Of a stretch of 8,673 nucleotides of DNA, positions 1 to 6,283 are shown piece by piece. How positions within the stretch are numbered: position 1 is the stretch's first letter; each line of letters starts with the position of its first letter. The stretch is taken from NCBI GenBank assembly GCA_905233965.1, contig CAJOFG010000088.1:1-8673 (forward strand). Direction: 5' to 3'. The stretch is from an uncultured Selenomonadaceae bacterium (GTDB lineage: Bacteria; Bacillota; Negativicutes; Selenomonadales; Selenomonadaceae). The translations under genes and the position numbers were made by a program. The notes below the pieces were generated by a model. That model worked only from the letters and a program-made list of their open reading frames with translations, was not told where the DNA came from and did no database searches.

Positions 1-642
1 AACTGCGTCGGCAAGTGTCGTTTTATCGTGAAAATCTTGACCGTACGCGCCAATGTGAATGCCAGTCAAAACAATTTCGCGATAACCTGCGGCGGCAAGT
101 TGCACACATTCAGCACGAATACTTTCAAGACTACGTGAACGAACTCGCCCGCGCAGATATGGAATTATGCAGTACGAACAAAAATTATTGCAACCGTCTT
201 CAATCTTAAGAAAAGCTCTTGTACGTTGTGGAGTATGCGGCAGTTCCTCAAAGGCAGAAATTTTTTCAACGTCATTGACGCGCAGAATTTTTTCACCGCG
301 ATTATTCAGCGCCTGTTCGACGAACTCAACAATTTTCATACGGTCAGCAGTGCCAATTACAACGTCTACGCCGTCAATTTTAGAAATTTCGTCAGGTGAA
401 TTTTGCGCGTAACAACCGAGTGCAACTAAAATTGCGTTAGGATTGACACGCGCCGCACGTCGAATAGCTTGCCGCGATTTTTGGGAACCCGCCGCAGTCA
501 CCGTGCAGGTGTTCACCACGACGACATCGGCAGTTTCAATTTCGGAAGTCACTTCGTAACCCGCCGCCGAAAAAAGTTTTCCCATCGCTTCGGTTTCGTA
601 TTGATTCACTTTGCAACCCAAAGTGTAAAACGCAACTTTCAA
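1..642 (-). CDS. mtaB: MtaB-type tRNA methylthiotransferase (t6A37 to ms2t6A37), 3' end cut
   Basis: A radical-SAM methylthiotransferase that adds a methylthio group to N6-threonylcarbamoyladenosine at tRNA position 37. The visible part is the first 214 residues; the protein continues past window base 1. The N-terminal UPF0004 domain supplies three cysteines for one Fe-S cluster: C10 in TLGCKVNQYE, C46 in NTCTVT and C77 in GCYAQ. The radical-SAM triad is C151, C155 and C158 in GCNNFCSYC, followed by IPYLRGRVRSR and the LTGIHIGAYG strand. TLGCKVNQYETE is typical of MtaB rather than MiaB or RimO. The start is TTG at 642-640: an in-frame ATG is not available, and GGAGG at 654-650 lies 7 nt upstream. 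TTG overlaps the TGA of the upstream HAD gene (TTGA), so translation is probably coupled. Last visible gene of the rsmE operon. The C-terminal TRAM domain is outside the window. Confidence 0.95.
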   Translation of the reverse strand, partial: MKVAFYTLGCKVNQYETEAMGKLFSAAGYEVTSEIETADVVVVNTCTVTAAGSQKSRQAIRRAARVNPNAILVALGCYAQNSPDEISKIDGVDVVIGTADRMKIVEFVEQALNNRGEKILRVNDVEKISAFEELPHTPQRTRAFLKIEDGCNNFCSYCIIPYLRGRVRSRSLESIRAECVQLAAAGYREIVLTGIHIGAYGQDFHDKTTLADAV

Positions 643-2126
643 TTTGTTGCCTCCGATAATTTTAAACTCATGTATGTGTCCGCCCTGTGGCGAAAGGCAA
701 ACGCTTTTTCCTTCGCCTGCTCCGTCAAAGTCGCCAACATTTTTTTATAGACCGGCAAAAATTTTTCGTCGGTTATGCCGACTACCCCCGCCCACTTGAT
801 TTTCATTCGCAAAATTTCTTTCATGCAAGTCAGGAACACGTCGAGATTTTCCGTGTCGCTCACTTCGCTGAAAGTCACTTCCGGAATAATTTTTTCTCCG
901 ATTTTCACCGTGTCCAACTTTATCGGCGAATTGTGCGTCGCCCGGTTGAAAAGTTCGTCGTACATACTCCAAAGTTGAGTTTCGCCGTCCATCGTCTCGG
1001 TGAAATAAAAATTTAATTTGTCGCCGGAAACTTTTTCCGGATTTTCCAAAAACGAAATCCAATTCTCCGGAAAATTTTTTTTGCCCTTGTAAATTGCCTT
1101 CGTCGAATCCAAATTCAACTTTCCGCAAATCAAAATCGAGTAGTCGAAATTTTTTTCTTCGCGCAATTCGTGCAAATGCGTACCCGACCCGGACAAGTCA
1201 ATCAGCAGAGCCTTTCGCCCGGAAATTTTATCGGCGTAATATTCGGCAACGGCATCCTTCGAGCCGGTTATCAACTTTCGCGAATAATGCAAATAATCGT
1301 TCGCCGGCGGCTCTTCGTTCAAATCGGCTTTATACTTCTCGTAAATTTGCCGGAGATAAAAAGTGTCGCGCCCGCAAAAACCGAGATATTCAAAGTCGTA
1401 CTTTTTTTGCAACTCGTCAATCTTCCGCGCAGTCAAAATTAAAATTCCGGCGTTCAGCGAAAACAAATCCCAATAAAGTCGCTTGACTTCTTCGCGGTAA
1501 GGATTTCGCAAACGAATTTCGCGCAGACAACCGGCAAATCTTACGTCTTGCCTGAAAAGAAATTTTTCAATCTCATTCGGCGCACTCAAAAAAGTTATCG
1601 ACGACTCAAAGCCGGCAAGATGCGGATTTTTTAAATCGCTCTTTTCGTTGTCGCCGATGTGAAACAAAAATTTATTTTGGTCGGCAATTTGTTTCCAAAT
1701 TCGCCCGGAAGATTTTCCGTTGTTCGTGATGACAATTTCGACAGGAACCTGCAAGCCGACTTTGTTTAAAATTTTGCGAACGATTTTTTCCGGCAGATAC
1801 ATATCCGAAATTAAAATGTCGCCGGCTTTAACCTGCAACAAATTTTCGCAAATCGGTATCGCGTTTTCAATTTCGGTGTCGCACTCCAAATTTTTCAGCT
1901 TGTCGCAAATTTCTTTCGATACGCCGGTAATTCTTTGCAACTCGTCGTAAATGTCATCAAGATTATATTTTTCTCCGCGCAGAATCAAATTTCTTTCCGC
2001 GTCGGTTCTCAACTTCGCAAATCCGGGAACGTGTCCGGCGTTCTGTTCGACAATTTGAAAAATCGTAACGGGTTGCAGGTAACGCCGGGCAATCAGTGTG
2101 TCGAAAATATCCCAAGTCTTTAACAT
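639..2126 (-). CDS. Large HAD-superfamily protein, COG5610 type
   Basis: A 495-residue predicted HAD hydrolase. Motif I is WDIFDTL with the likely nucleophile D6; residue +2 is F8, not the Asp used as acid/base by most HAD phosphatases, so the chemistry is uncertain. Motif II is probably S107 in ISDMYLP, K138 may be the motif III lysine (NNGKSSGRIWK), and motif IV is HIGDNEKSD with D159 and D164. The C-terminal half has the segments usual in COG5610 proteins: YLGFCGRDTFYL (about 247-258), HYSRKL, and LLIDLSGSGT. Such proteins often sit in glycan or surface-polysaccharide loci; the substrate here is unknown. The gene begins 3 bp after rsmE stops and overlaps mtaB by 4 bases, so it is cotranscribed. 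I see no strong Shine-Dalgarno before its ATG, so reinitiation after rsmE is likely. No signal peptide or TM segment; probably cytoplasmic. Confidence 0.8.
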   Translation of the reverse strand: MLKTWDIFDTLIARRYLQPVTIFQIVEQNAGHVPGFAKLRTDAERNLILRGEKYNLDDIYDELQRITGVSKEICDKLKNLECDTEIENAIPICENLLQVKAGDILISDMYLPEKIVRKILNKVGLQVPVEIVITNNGKSSGRIWKQIADQNKFLFHIGDNEKSDLKNPHLAGFESSITFLSAPNEIEKFLFRQDVRFAGCLREIRLRNPYREEVKRLYWDLFSLNAGILILTARKIDELQKKYDFEYLGFCGRDTFYLRQIYEKYKADLNEEPPANDYLHYSRKLITGSKDAVAEYYADKISGRKALLIDLSGSGTHLHELREEKNFDYSILICGKLNLDSTKAIYKGKKNFPENWISFLENPEKVSGDKLNFYFTETMDGETQLWSMYDELFNRATHNSPIKLDTVKIGEKIIPEVTFSEVSDTENLDVFLTCMKEILRMKIKWAGVVGITDEKFLPVYKKMLATLTEQAKEKAFAFRHRADTYMSLKLSEATN

Positions 2127-2129
2127 TTT

Positions 2130-3002
2130 TTAACTCATTTCGTATTGAACGGCGGCAAGCGTGGCAAGCGCGGCGGTATCGGTTTTGAAAATTCTTTTGC
2201 CCAAACTGACGCTGACACCTCCGCAAGATTTTATCTCCCGGACTTCGCGCTCACTGAAACCGCCTTCCGGTCCGATTAAGATAATAATATTTTTGTCGCA
2301 GTCACACATTTTGTATTCGTGCAAAATTTCCGGCAGATAAGTTTCCTGCTCTTTTTCGTAACAGAACAGGAGGAGTGCGCCCTTGCCGTCAAAAATTTTT
2401 CTTTGGGATTCTTCATCGTTGACGAAACGACCGAGAGTCGTTTTAATTTCTTTCAACCAATCGGAAAGCTCCCGAATTTGTCCGAATTCCGGAAGAGTAT
2501 CGCGGGCGCACTGCTCCGCTGTTTCTTTGGCGATTCTTGCCCAGCGTTCCAATTTTGTTTTCGCGCGAAAATTTCCGGGTCTTGCAATGGTTCTGTCGGA
2601 AATCAGCGGCACAAATTTATCCGCGCCGAGTTCGGTCGCCTTTTCGACAATGTTGTCAAAACGATTCTGTTTCGGCAAACAATCGGCAAGGGTGATGTGT
2701 TTTTTGAAAAGTTCTTCACGGATTCTCCGATGAGTTTCCACCGCGCCGGATTTTTTGCCGATCGTCCGAATAATTTTTATCGTTTCGACCGCTTTGACTT
2801 TTTTAATTTCGCTTACACATTTCGCGGAAATTGTTTCTTCGTCAAAATCTGTCAGTTCAATGACGGCTGTATTGCCTTTCATATCGACGGCAATAATTCT
2901 GTCGCCTTTTTTCGCCCGGAGAGAGTAAGCGAGATGGTGCGCGTCTCTGCCGGTTATTTTTACGTTGTCGGAAATTTCATCTTCCAAAAAAATTCTTTTC
3001 AT
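2130..3002 (-). CDS. rsmE: 16S rRNA (uracil(1498)-N3)-methyltransferase RsmE
   Basis: A SPOUT-class methyltransferase that uses SAM to methylate N3 of U1498 in 16S rRNA. The N-terminal PUA-like domain shows AHHLAYSLRAKKGDR (21-35). The SPOUT domain shows LPKQNRFDNIVEKATELGA (109-127), VPLISDRT, RWARIAKETAEQCAR (153-167), the SAM-knot loop IGPEGGFSEREV (243-254) and SLGKRIFKTDTAALA (267-280). The start chosen is the ATG at 3002-3000, giving MKRIFLEDEI and 290 residues, because GGAGG lies 9 nt upstream; an earlier in-frame ATG at 3077 adds 25 residues that do not look like RsmE. The protein is still longer than usual (about 245): roughly residues 74-102 appear to be an insertion between the two domains, with a second possible expansion near 195-236. 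Probably the first gene of its operon here; prmA, a frequent upstream neighbour, is absent. Confidence 0.95.
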   Translation of the reverse strand: MKRIFLEDEISDNVKITGRDAHHLAYSLRAKKGDRIIAVDMKGNTAVIELTDFDEETISAKCVSEIKKVKAVETIKIIRTIGKKSGAVETHRRIREELFKKHITLADCLPKQNRFDNIVEKATELGADKFVPLISDRTIARPGNFRAKTKLERWARIAKETAEQCARDTLPEFGQIRELSDWLKEIKTTLGRFVNDEESQRKIFDGKGALLLFCYEKEQETYLPEILHEYKMCDCDKNIIILIGPEGGFSEREVREIKSCGGVSVSLGKRIFKTDTAALATLAAVQYEMS

Positions 3003-3011
3003 GATAATTTT

Positions 3012-3016
3012 CCTCC
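3012..3016 (-). promoter_or_regulatory. Ribosome binding site deciding the rsmE start
   Basis: On the minus strand this reads GGAGG, 9 nt before the ATG at 3002-3000. It supports the shorter RsmE (MKRIFLEDEI) over the in-frame ATG at 3077. Confidence 0.8.
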
Positions 3017-3131
3017 GAATAAAACCCGCGTTGAAAATTTCAGACTTATTCGACGCAAAAAAATTTTTTTCCTGCAAGAAAATTCCGCGTCAACTTTCGG
3101 TAAATTTATTTTCCGAAATTGCCCGGATAAA

Positions 3132-3149
3132 GTCAAAAAAATTTTTGAC
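3132..3149. promoter_or_regulatory. Palindrome, possible operator or paired -35 elements
   Basis: GTCAAAAA, two central A bases, then TTTTTGAC: a perfect inverted repeat with 8-bp arms. Each arm ends in a TTGAC word pointing outward, so it may be a pair of back-to-back -35 boxes or a binding site for a dimeric regulator. It lies in the divergent gap between rsmE and the sugar hydrolase gene. It lacks GC pairs and a following U-run, so it is a poor terminator. No regulator gene is present in the window. Confidence 0.4.
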
Positions 3150-3239
3150 AGGAATTAAATTTTTTTGCAGGATTAAAAAAATTATTTCAGAATTGATTCG
3201 TGATAAAAATTCTTTTTCAGGGAAAGGCGGGAAAATTTT

Positions 3240-4697
3240 ATGGCAGACAAAAAACCGACTCCGGAAGAAGTTCAAGCTTCGCAATGGTATCCGAAATACC
3301 ATGTCGCTCCTCCGATCGGCTGGTTGAACGATCCGAACGGCTTCAGCTACTTCAAAGGCGAGTACCACATTTTTTATCAGTACCACCCCAACTCCGCGAA
3401 GTGGGGACCTATGCATTGGGGACATTCGACGAGCAAAAATCTTTACGAATGGAAACATCAACCGATTGCCATTGCGCCGGATCGCGTCGAGTACGATTGG
3501 GACGGCTGTTTTTCCGGTTGCGGCTTTGAAAAGGACGGCAAACTTTATCTGATGTACACCGGGCAGACCGAAACGAAAAAAGTCGGTGAAAAGAAAAAAG
3601 TTGTCGAAAAACAATGTATGGCTGTTTCGGAAGACGGGATTCATTTTGAAAAATTGGAAGGCAACCCTTTCATTCTCGCGCCGGAAGAAAATGATGTCGA
3701 AGTTGCAAATTTCCGCGACCCGAAAATTTGGGAGCATGACGGAAAATATTATTGCGCCATCGGTTCAAAAAGTTTGCGGGCGGAGGCTCAAGTCGCACTG
3801 TTCGAGTCTGACGACTTTTTCAACTGGAAATTTAAAGCCGTCACCGCACGCGCTCAAGGCAACGAAGGAAAAATGTGGGAGTGTCCCTGTTTCGCGCACT
3901 TCGGCGACGATTACGTCATGTTAATTTCTCCGCAACATATCAAACCGGAAGGAAGACTTTTCCAAAATCTTCATCAGTCCGGCTACATGATCGGCAAATT
4001 GGATTACGACACCGGAAAATTTTCTCACGGCAAATTTTATATGTTCGATTACGGATTCGATTTCTACGCAACGACTTTGATGAAAGATCCGAACGGCAGA
4101 TATTTGATAATCACCTGGCTGGCGATGTGGGAAACTCTTTACCCGGAACAAAAAGACGGCTGGGCAACCATGCTGACCATTCCCCGCGAATTGCAATTCA
4201 GGAACGGAAAACTTTACACCGTGCCGCCGAAAGAGTTGGAAGGTCTGCGCGGAAAATGTATCGCGCACGAAAATTTGAAACTCGACAAGCCGACGAAGTT
4301 GGACGGCGTGAAAGGTTCGGTCGGCGAACTTCTGCTTGAAATTGACACAAAAAAATCCCGGACTTTCAAAATTGCTTTGAGAGCCGGCGGGAAGGACGAG
4401 GACGAAGAAAGAACCGTCCTGCTTTATGACGAAGATACAAAAGTTTTGACGCTCAACCGGAACATGGCGGGAGCCGGTCCGAAAGGAACGCGCGAAGTCG
4501 AATTGACTCCGTTCGACAAATTGAAACTCAGAATTTACATGGACAAATCGTCGCTGGAAATTTTTATCAACGACGGCGAATTTGTCATGACGACGAGAGT
4601 TTATCCGCGTAACGAGTCGGACGACATAATTTTCATTCCGACTTCCGACGTGCTGAAAATCGACTCCGTAAAATTCTACCCGTTCGACAACCTTTAA
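3240..4697 (+). CDS. scrB: GH32 beta-fructosidase, probable sucrose-6-phosphate hydrolase
   Basis: A 485-residue glycoside hydrolase family 32 enzyme that should cleave the fructosyl bond of sucrose-6-phosphate, or of sucrose or small fructans, by a retaining mechanism. The catalytic five-blade propeller carries all three acidic motifs: WLNDPNG with nucleophile D31, FRDPKIW with D160 as transition-state stabiliser, and MWECPCF with E214 as acid/base. Other family marks are HIFYQYHP (43-50), WGPMHWGHSTSKNLYEW and the WDGCFSG segment. The last third (about 335-485) is the beta-sandwich domain, ending in LEIFINDGEFVMTTRVYP. There is no signal peptide, so it acts in the cytoplasm, which favours the ScrB role on substrate delivered by a phosphotransferase system or permease. 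The start has AAAGGCGG 9 nt upstream. No transporter, fructokinase or regulator is next to it. Substrate choice among GH32 members cannot be read from sequence alone. Confidence 0.9.
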   Translation: MADKKPTPEEVQASQWYPKYHVAPPIGWLNDPNGFSYFKGEYHIFYQYHPNSAKWGPMHWGHSTSKNLYEWKHQPIAIAPDRVEYDWDGCFSGCGFEKDGKLYLMYTGQTETKKVGEKKKVVEKQCMAVSEDGIHFEKLEGNPFILAPEENDVEVANFRDPKIWEHDGKYYCAIGSKSLRAEAQVALFESDDFFNWKFKAVTARAQGNEGKMWECPCFAHFGDDYVMLISPQHIKPEGRLFQNLHQSGYMIGKLDYDTGKFSHGKFYMFDYGFDFYATTLMKDPNGRYLIITWLAMWETLYPEQKDGWATMLTIPRELQFRNGKLYTVPPKELEGLRGKCIAHENLKLDKPTKLDGVKGSVGELLLEIDTKKSRTFKIALRAGGKDEDEERTVLLYDEDTKVLTLNRNMAGAGPKGTREVELTPFDKLKLRIYMDKSSLEIFINDGEFVMTTRVYPRNESDDIIFIPTSDVLKIDSVKFYPFDNL

Positions 4698-4702
4698 AAA
4701 GT

Positions 4703-5017
4703 TTACGCGTCACGCTTGCGAAAAAAGTTTTCGCAAAAAATATACAGCGTGACAAAATATCGCGACGCACGGCGAAAATCTCCGAAGTCCAGAGCCGTTT
4801 GAATATTGTTTCGCAGAGCGTCAACCAAATCCAATTTGTCGGCAATGTCAATTCCTCCGGTTTTCCCGGAAAGACGTTCGCTTAAAAATTGTTTCTTCAA
4901 ATTTTCTTGGTTCAAATATTTTTTATCGACGGCGGCAAGCATTTTTTCAAGTGCAAGCCGTCTGTTTTCTTTGTCGCCGAAAAAATTTTCCGCGTCGAAA
5001 TTTTTTTCCCCGTTCAT
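4703..5017 (-). CDS. Small hypothetical protein coupled to the coiled-coil membrane protein
   Basis: I do not recognise this 104-residue protein. It is soluble, highly charged and mostly helix-like, with no signal peptide or membrane segment. An N-terminal charged stretch (EKNFDAENFFGDKENRR) is followed by LALEKMLAAVDKKYLNQENLKKQ and a C-terminal aromatic helix (ASRYFVTLYIFCENFF) ending in RKRDA; the single Cys is near the end. Its ATG (5017-5015) overlaps the TGA of the upstream membrane gene as ATGA, and GGAG at 5029-5026 lies 8 nt upstream, so it is very likely made together with that protein and may bind it. It is the last gene of the accessory operon and ends 5 bp from the convergent GH32 stop. 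Function unknown. Confidence 0.75.
   Translation of the reverse strand: MNGEKNFDAENFFGDKENRRLALEKMLAAVDKKYLNQENLKKQFLSERLSGKTGGIDIADKLDLVDALRNNIQTALDFGDFRRASRYFVTLYIFCENFFRKRDA
4709..4753. terminator. Nested inverted repeat at the convergent gene junction
   Basis: The outer arms are GTCACGCT (4709-4716) and AGCGTGAC (4746-4753). The inner arms are TGCGAAAA (4717-4724) and TTTTCGCA (4728-4735) around an AAG loop. Together they form a compound hairpin just after the GH32 stop codon, and it also encodes the last residues of the convergent 104-residue gene. The likely role is stopping transcription from either side. Neither strand shows a clean U-run after the stem, so a standard intrinsic terminator is not certain. 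Confidence 0.45.
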
Positions 5018-6099
5018 TTAATTTTCTCCGCGATACCTTCCAAAAGTCGAACGTCCTGCTCCGTCAAGTCGGAGTATTGGTCAAGCGTCGCCCGCGTCAA
5101 GCCGTTGTAAGCGTCGATGTTGGCGGCAAGGTTCGCCAAATCCCGGCGCACGTCCTCGAACACTGAAGAAACTTCGGACGCGCCGGCAGATAATTTTTCT
5201 CCCGCCTCTTTCAATTCGCCGGCTGAATTTGTCGCCGCGCCGGTCAACTTCATCACGGCGGCGGTTATCGCCAAATTGTTCCGCGAAATTTCTTCGCCGA
5301 CCTTCGCAAGTTTTTCAAGAGCCTGTTTGATGTCGTCGAAGGATTTTCGGAAGTCGATTGAGTTGTAAGTTTTCGCGTTTAATTTTTCCGTCGCCGTACC
5401 GATTCGCGCCAACTCTTTCGCGAAGTCCGGATTTTTCAAAATTTGCCCGAACTTTTTATTCGTTTCGCTTATTTCGGCAAGAGATTTAATTTCACCGGAA
5501 ATTTTTTCGGCAAGGTCTTTCGTTTCGCCGGAAAAAGTTTCGGCAAGATTTTTCGTTTCGTCCGAAAAAGTTTTCGACAGTTCGGAAATTGCGTCTGCCG
5601 TTTTGTCCGGAACGTCCTCGACTTGTGCCGGCGGTTTCACTGCGGAAAAAATTTCTTCGGAAGTCGTCAAAATATTTTTCAGCAAAACATTCATGTCGCG
5701 GGTGTCGTCCTCGATTTTTTTCATCGCCGAACCGACAGCCGCCTGCGTTTCGGCAATGACTTGCAAATTGTCCAACATATTCAGGCGCGAAAGAATCGCG
5801 GACAAGTCGTCCCGCGTCGTGTCCTTCGTGCCGGTAACCGACTTCATCGCCTCAATCGTCGCACCCGCCGCCGCGTCCAATTTCCGGCGCATTTGTTGCA
5901 TTTGAATTTCCATGCGTTGAATATTTTCTTCCCTGTCCGCTTCCGCCAGCGTCAAAGCACGTCGCAAGCAAACCGCCGCAATTAACGCGCCGCCCGCTCC
6001 TGTTGCCATGCCGAAAACATCTTCCATGCCGGTGAACGCGCCGATCGCAACGAGAGTAAAAAATAATGCGCCGGCAAATCCGTTTGCGCTGTCGTTCAA
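5014..6099 (-). CDS. Membrane-anchored long coiled-coil protein, unknown function
   Basis: A protein of about 361 residues that I cannot place in a named family. The N-terminus has two likely TM helices: about residues 7-23 (AGALFFTLVAIGAFTG) and 31-48 (FGMATGAGGALIAAVCLRR), joined by a short MEDV turn. This hairpin is followed by charged helix from about 50 to the end. Residues 175-207 form three near-identical 11-residue units (SKTFSDETKNL, AETFSGETKDL, AEKISGEIKSL), a hendecad pattern typical of extended coiled coils. Later segments also look like coiled coil. The positive-inside pattern (RR after TM2) favours a cytoplasmic rod. TTG at 6099-6097 is chosen because AAAGGA (6114-6109) is 9 nt before it; a TTG at 6108 touches that site directly and would add three residues. 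It overlaps the next gene by ATGA. The layout loosely resembles MotA/TolQ-like or MCP-like signalling proteins, but no defining motif is visible. Confidence 0.75.
   Translation of the reverse strand: MNDSANGFAGALFFTLVAIGAFTGMEDVFGMATGAGGALIAAVCLRRALTLAEADREENIQRMEIQMQQMRRKLDAAAGATIEAMKSVTGTKDTTRDDLSAILSRLNMLDNLQVIAETQAAVGSAMKKIEDDTRDMNVLLKNILTTSEEIFSAVKPPAQVEDVPDKTADAISELSKTFSDETKNLAETFSGETKDLAEKISGEIKSLAEISETNKKFGQILKNPDFAKELARIGTATEKLNAKTYNSIDFRKSFDDIKQALEKLAKVGEEISRNNLAITAAVMKLTGAATNSAGELKEAGEKLSAGASEVSSVFEDVRRDLANLAANIDAYNGLTRATLDQYSDLTEQDVRLLEGIAEKIK
5479..5577 (-). repeat. Three tandem 33-bp repeats within the coiled-coil gene
   Basis: Three consecutive 33-bp units, diverged but clear at DNA level, encode the 11-residue units SKTFSDETKNL, AETFSGETKDL and AEKISGEIKSL. 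The unit is in frame, so copy number could change without breaking the protein. Confidence 0.75.
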
Positions 6100-6108
6100 T
6101 TTTTTCAA

Positions 6109-6114
6109 TCCTTT
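6109..6114 (-). promoter_or_regulatory. Ribosome binding site deciding the coiled-coil protein start
   Basis: On the minus strand it reads AAAGGA. It lies 9 nt before TTG at 6099-6097 and directly against TTG at 6108-6106, so the downstream TTG is the better start. The spacing matches rsmE, rpoZ and the GH32 gene. Confidence 0.6.
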
Positions 6115-6123
6115 CCGAAATTA

Positions 6124-6283
6124 GGGTGTGTTGGTAAAGTAAGAATGTGCGACGTGACGAGGAATTTTTTCGTCGGACGAGGAAAAATTTCGCAGGCGTA
6201 TCGACATACGTCAAGAAATTTTGACAAAGTCACGGCGGAAAAATAACCGTCATCGGCGTGCGTTCGTCTTTACCGACACGCCC
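6124..6283. mobile_element. 160-bp palindromic MITE, IS630/Tc1-mariner-like, with TA flanks
   Basis: The ends are GGGTGTGTTGGTAAAG (6124-6139) and the reverse complement of GGGCGTGTCGGTAAAG (6268-6283), identical at 14 of 16 bases; both differences are T/C and would be G-U pairs in plus-strand RNA. TA lies directly outside each end (6122-6123 and 6284-6285), as expected for a target-site duplication of IS630/Tc1-mariner transposases. The interior is also an imperfect inverted repeat along its full length: TGACG, the T-run, AAAATTTC and CGTAT blocks all recur on the other arm, and the exact centre (6203/6204) is CGTAT-CGAC-ATACG. It has no room for a transposase, so it would depend on one in trans. 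The right end lies inside the stop codon of the upstream gene (TAG at 6285-6283). Family assignment is inference from the ends and the TA. Confidence 0.75.

Larger units (their letters stand above)
3003..3239. other. Divergent AT-rich intergenic control region between rsmE and the GH32 gene
   Basis: This stretch separates the minus-strand rsmE operon from the plus-strand GH32 gene and should hold both promoters. It is rich in A-runs followed by T-runs; A/T junctions near 3141, 3159 and 3181 are spaced about two helical turns apart, which could bend the DNA. I find TTGACA on plus (3145-3150) and TTGACT on minus (3136-3131) but no convincing -10 hexamer at 16-18 bp from either, so I do not place promoters precisely. 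No protein gene is supported here. The GH32 ribosome binding site is AAAGGCGG at 3223-3230, 9 nt before its ATG. Confidence 0.6.

Noticed and set aside
1..642. Different codon use in mtaB (more CCT/CCA proline codons than the CCG-rich neighbours) as a sign of transfer
   Set aside because: Only five prolines are visible and the HAD gene also uses some CCT and CCC. The operon order is conserved, so transfer is not supported.
3003..3077. A 25-residue N-terminal extension of RsmE from the ATG at 3077
   Set aside because: The ribosome binding site sits before the ATG at 3002, and the family begins near MKRIFLEDEI.
2319..3158. A 279-codon open frame on the plus strand
   Set aside because: It is antisense to rsmE, which has clear family motifs. 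The translation is Phe/Arg-rich without recognisable domains, as expected from opposing AT-rich codons.
3090..3737. A 215-codon open frame on the minus strand
   Set aside because: It lies across the intergenic gap and antisense to the catalytic part of the GH32 gene, with no ribosome binding site or motif.
5443..5985. A 180-codon open frame on the plus strand
   Set aside because: It is antisense to the repetitive coiled-coil gene; its Arg/Phe-rich repeats are a reflection of that gene's repeats.
5852..6214. A 120-codon minus-strand frame reaching into the MITE
   Set aside because: It overlaps the start of the coiled-coil gene in another frame and half of the palindrome; composition is out-of-frame-like (Arg/Cys/Gly-rich).
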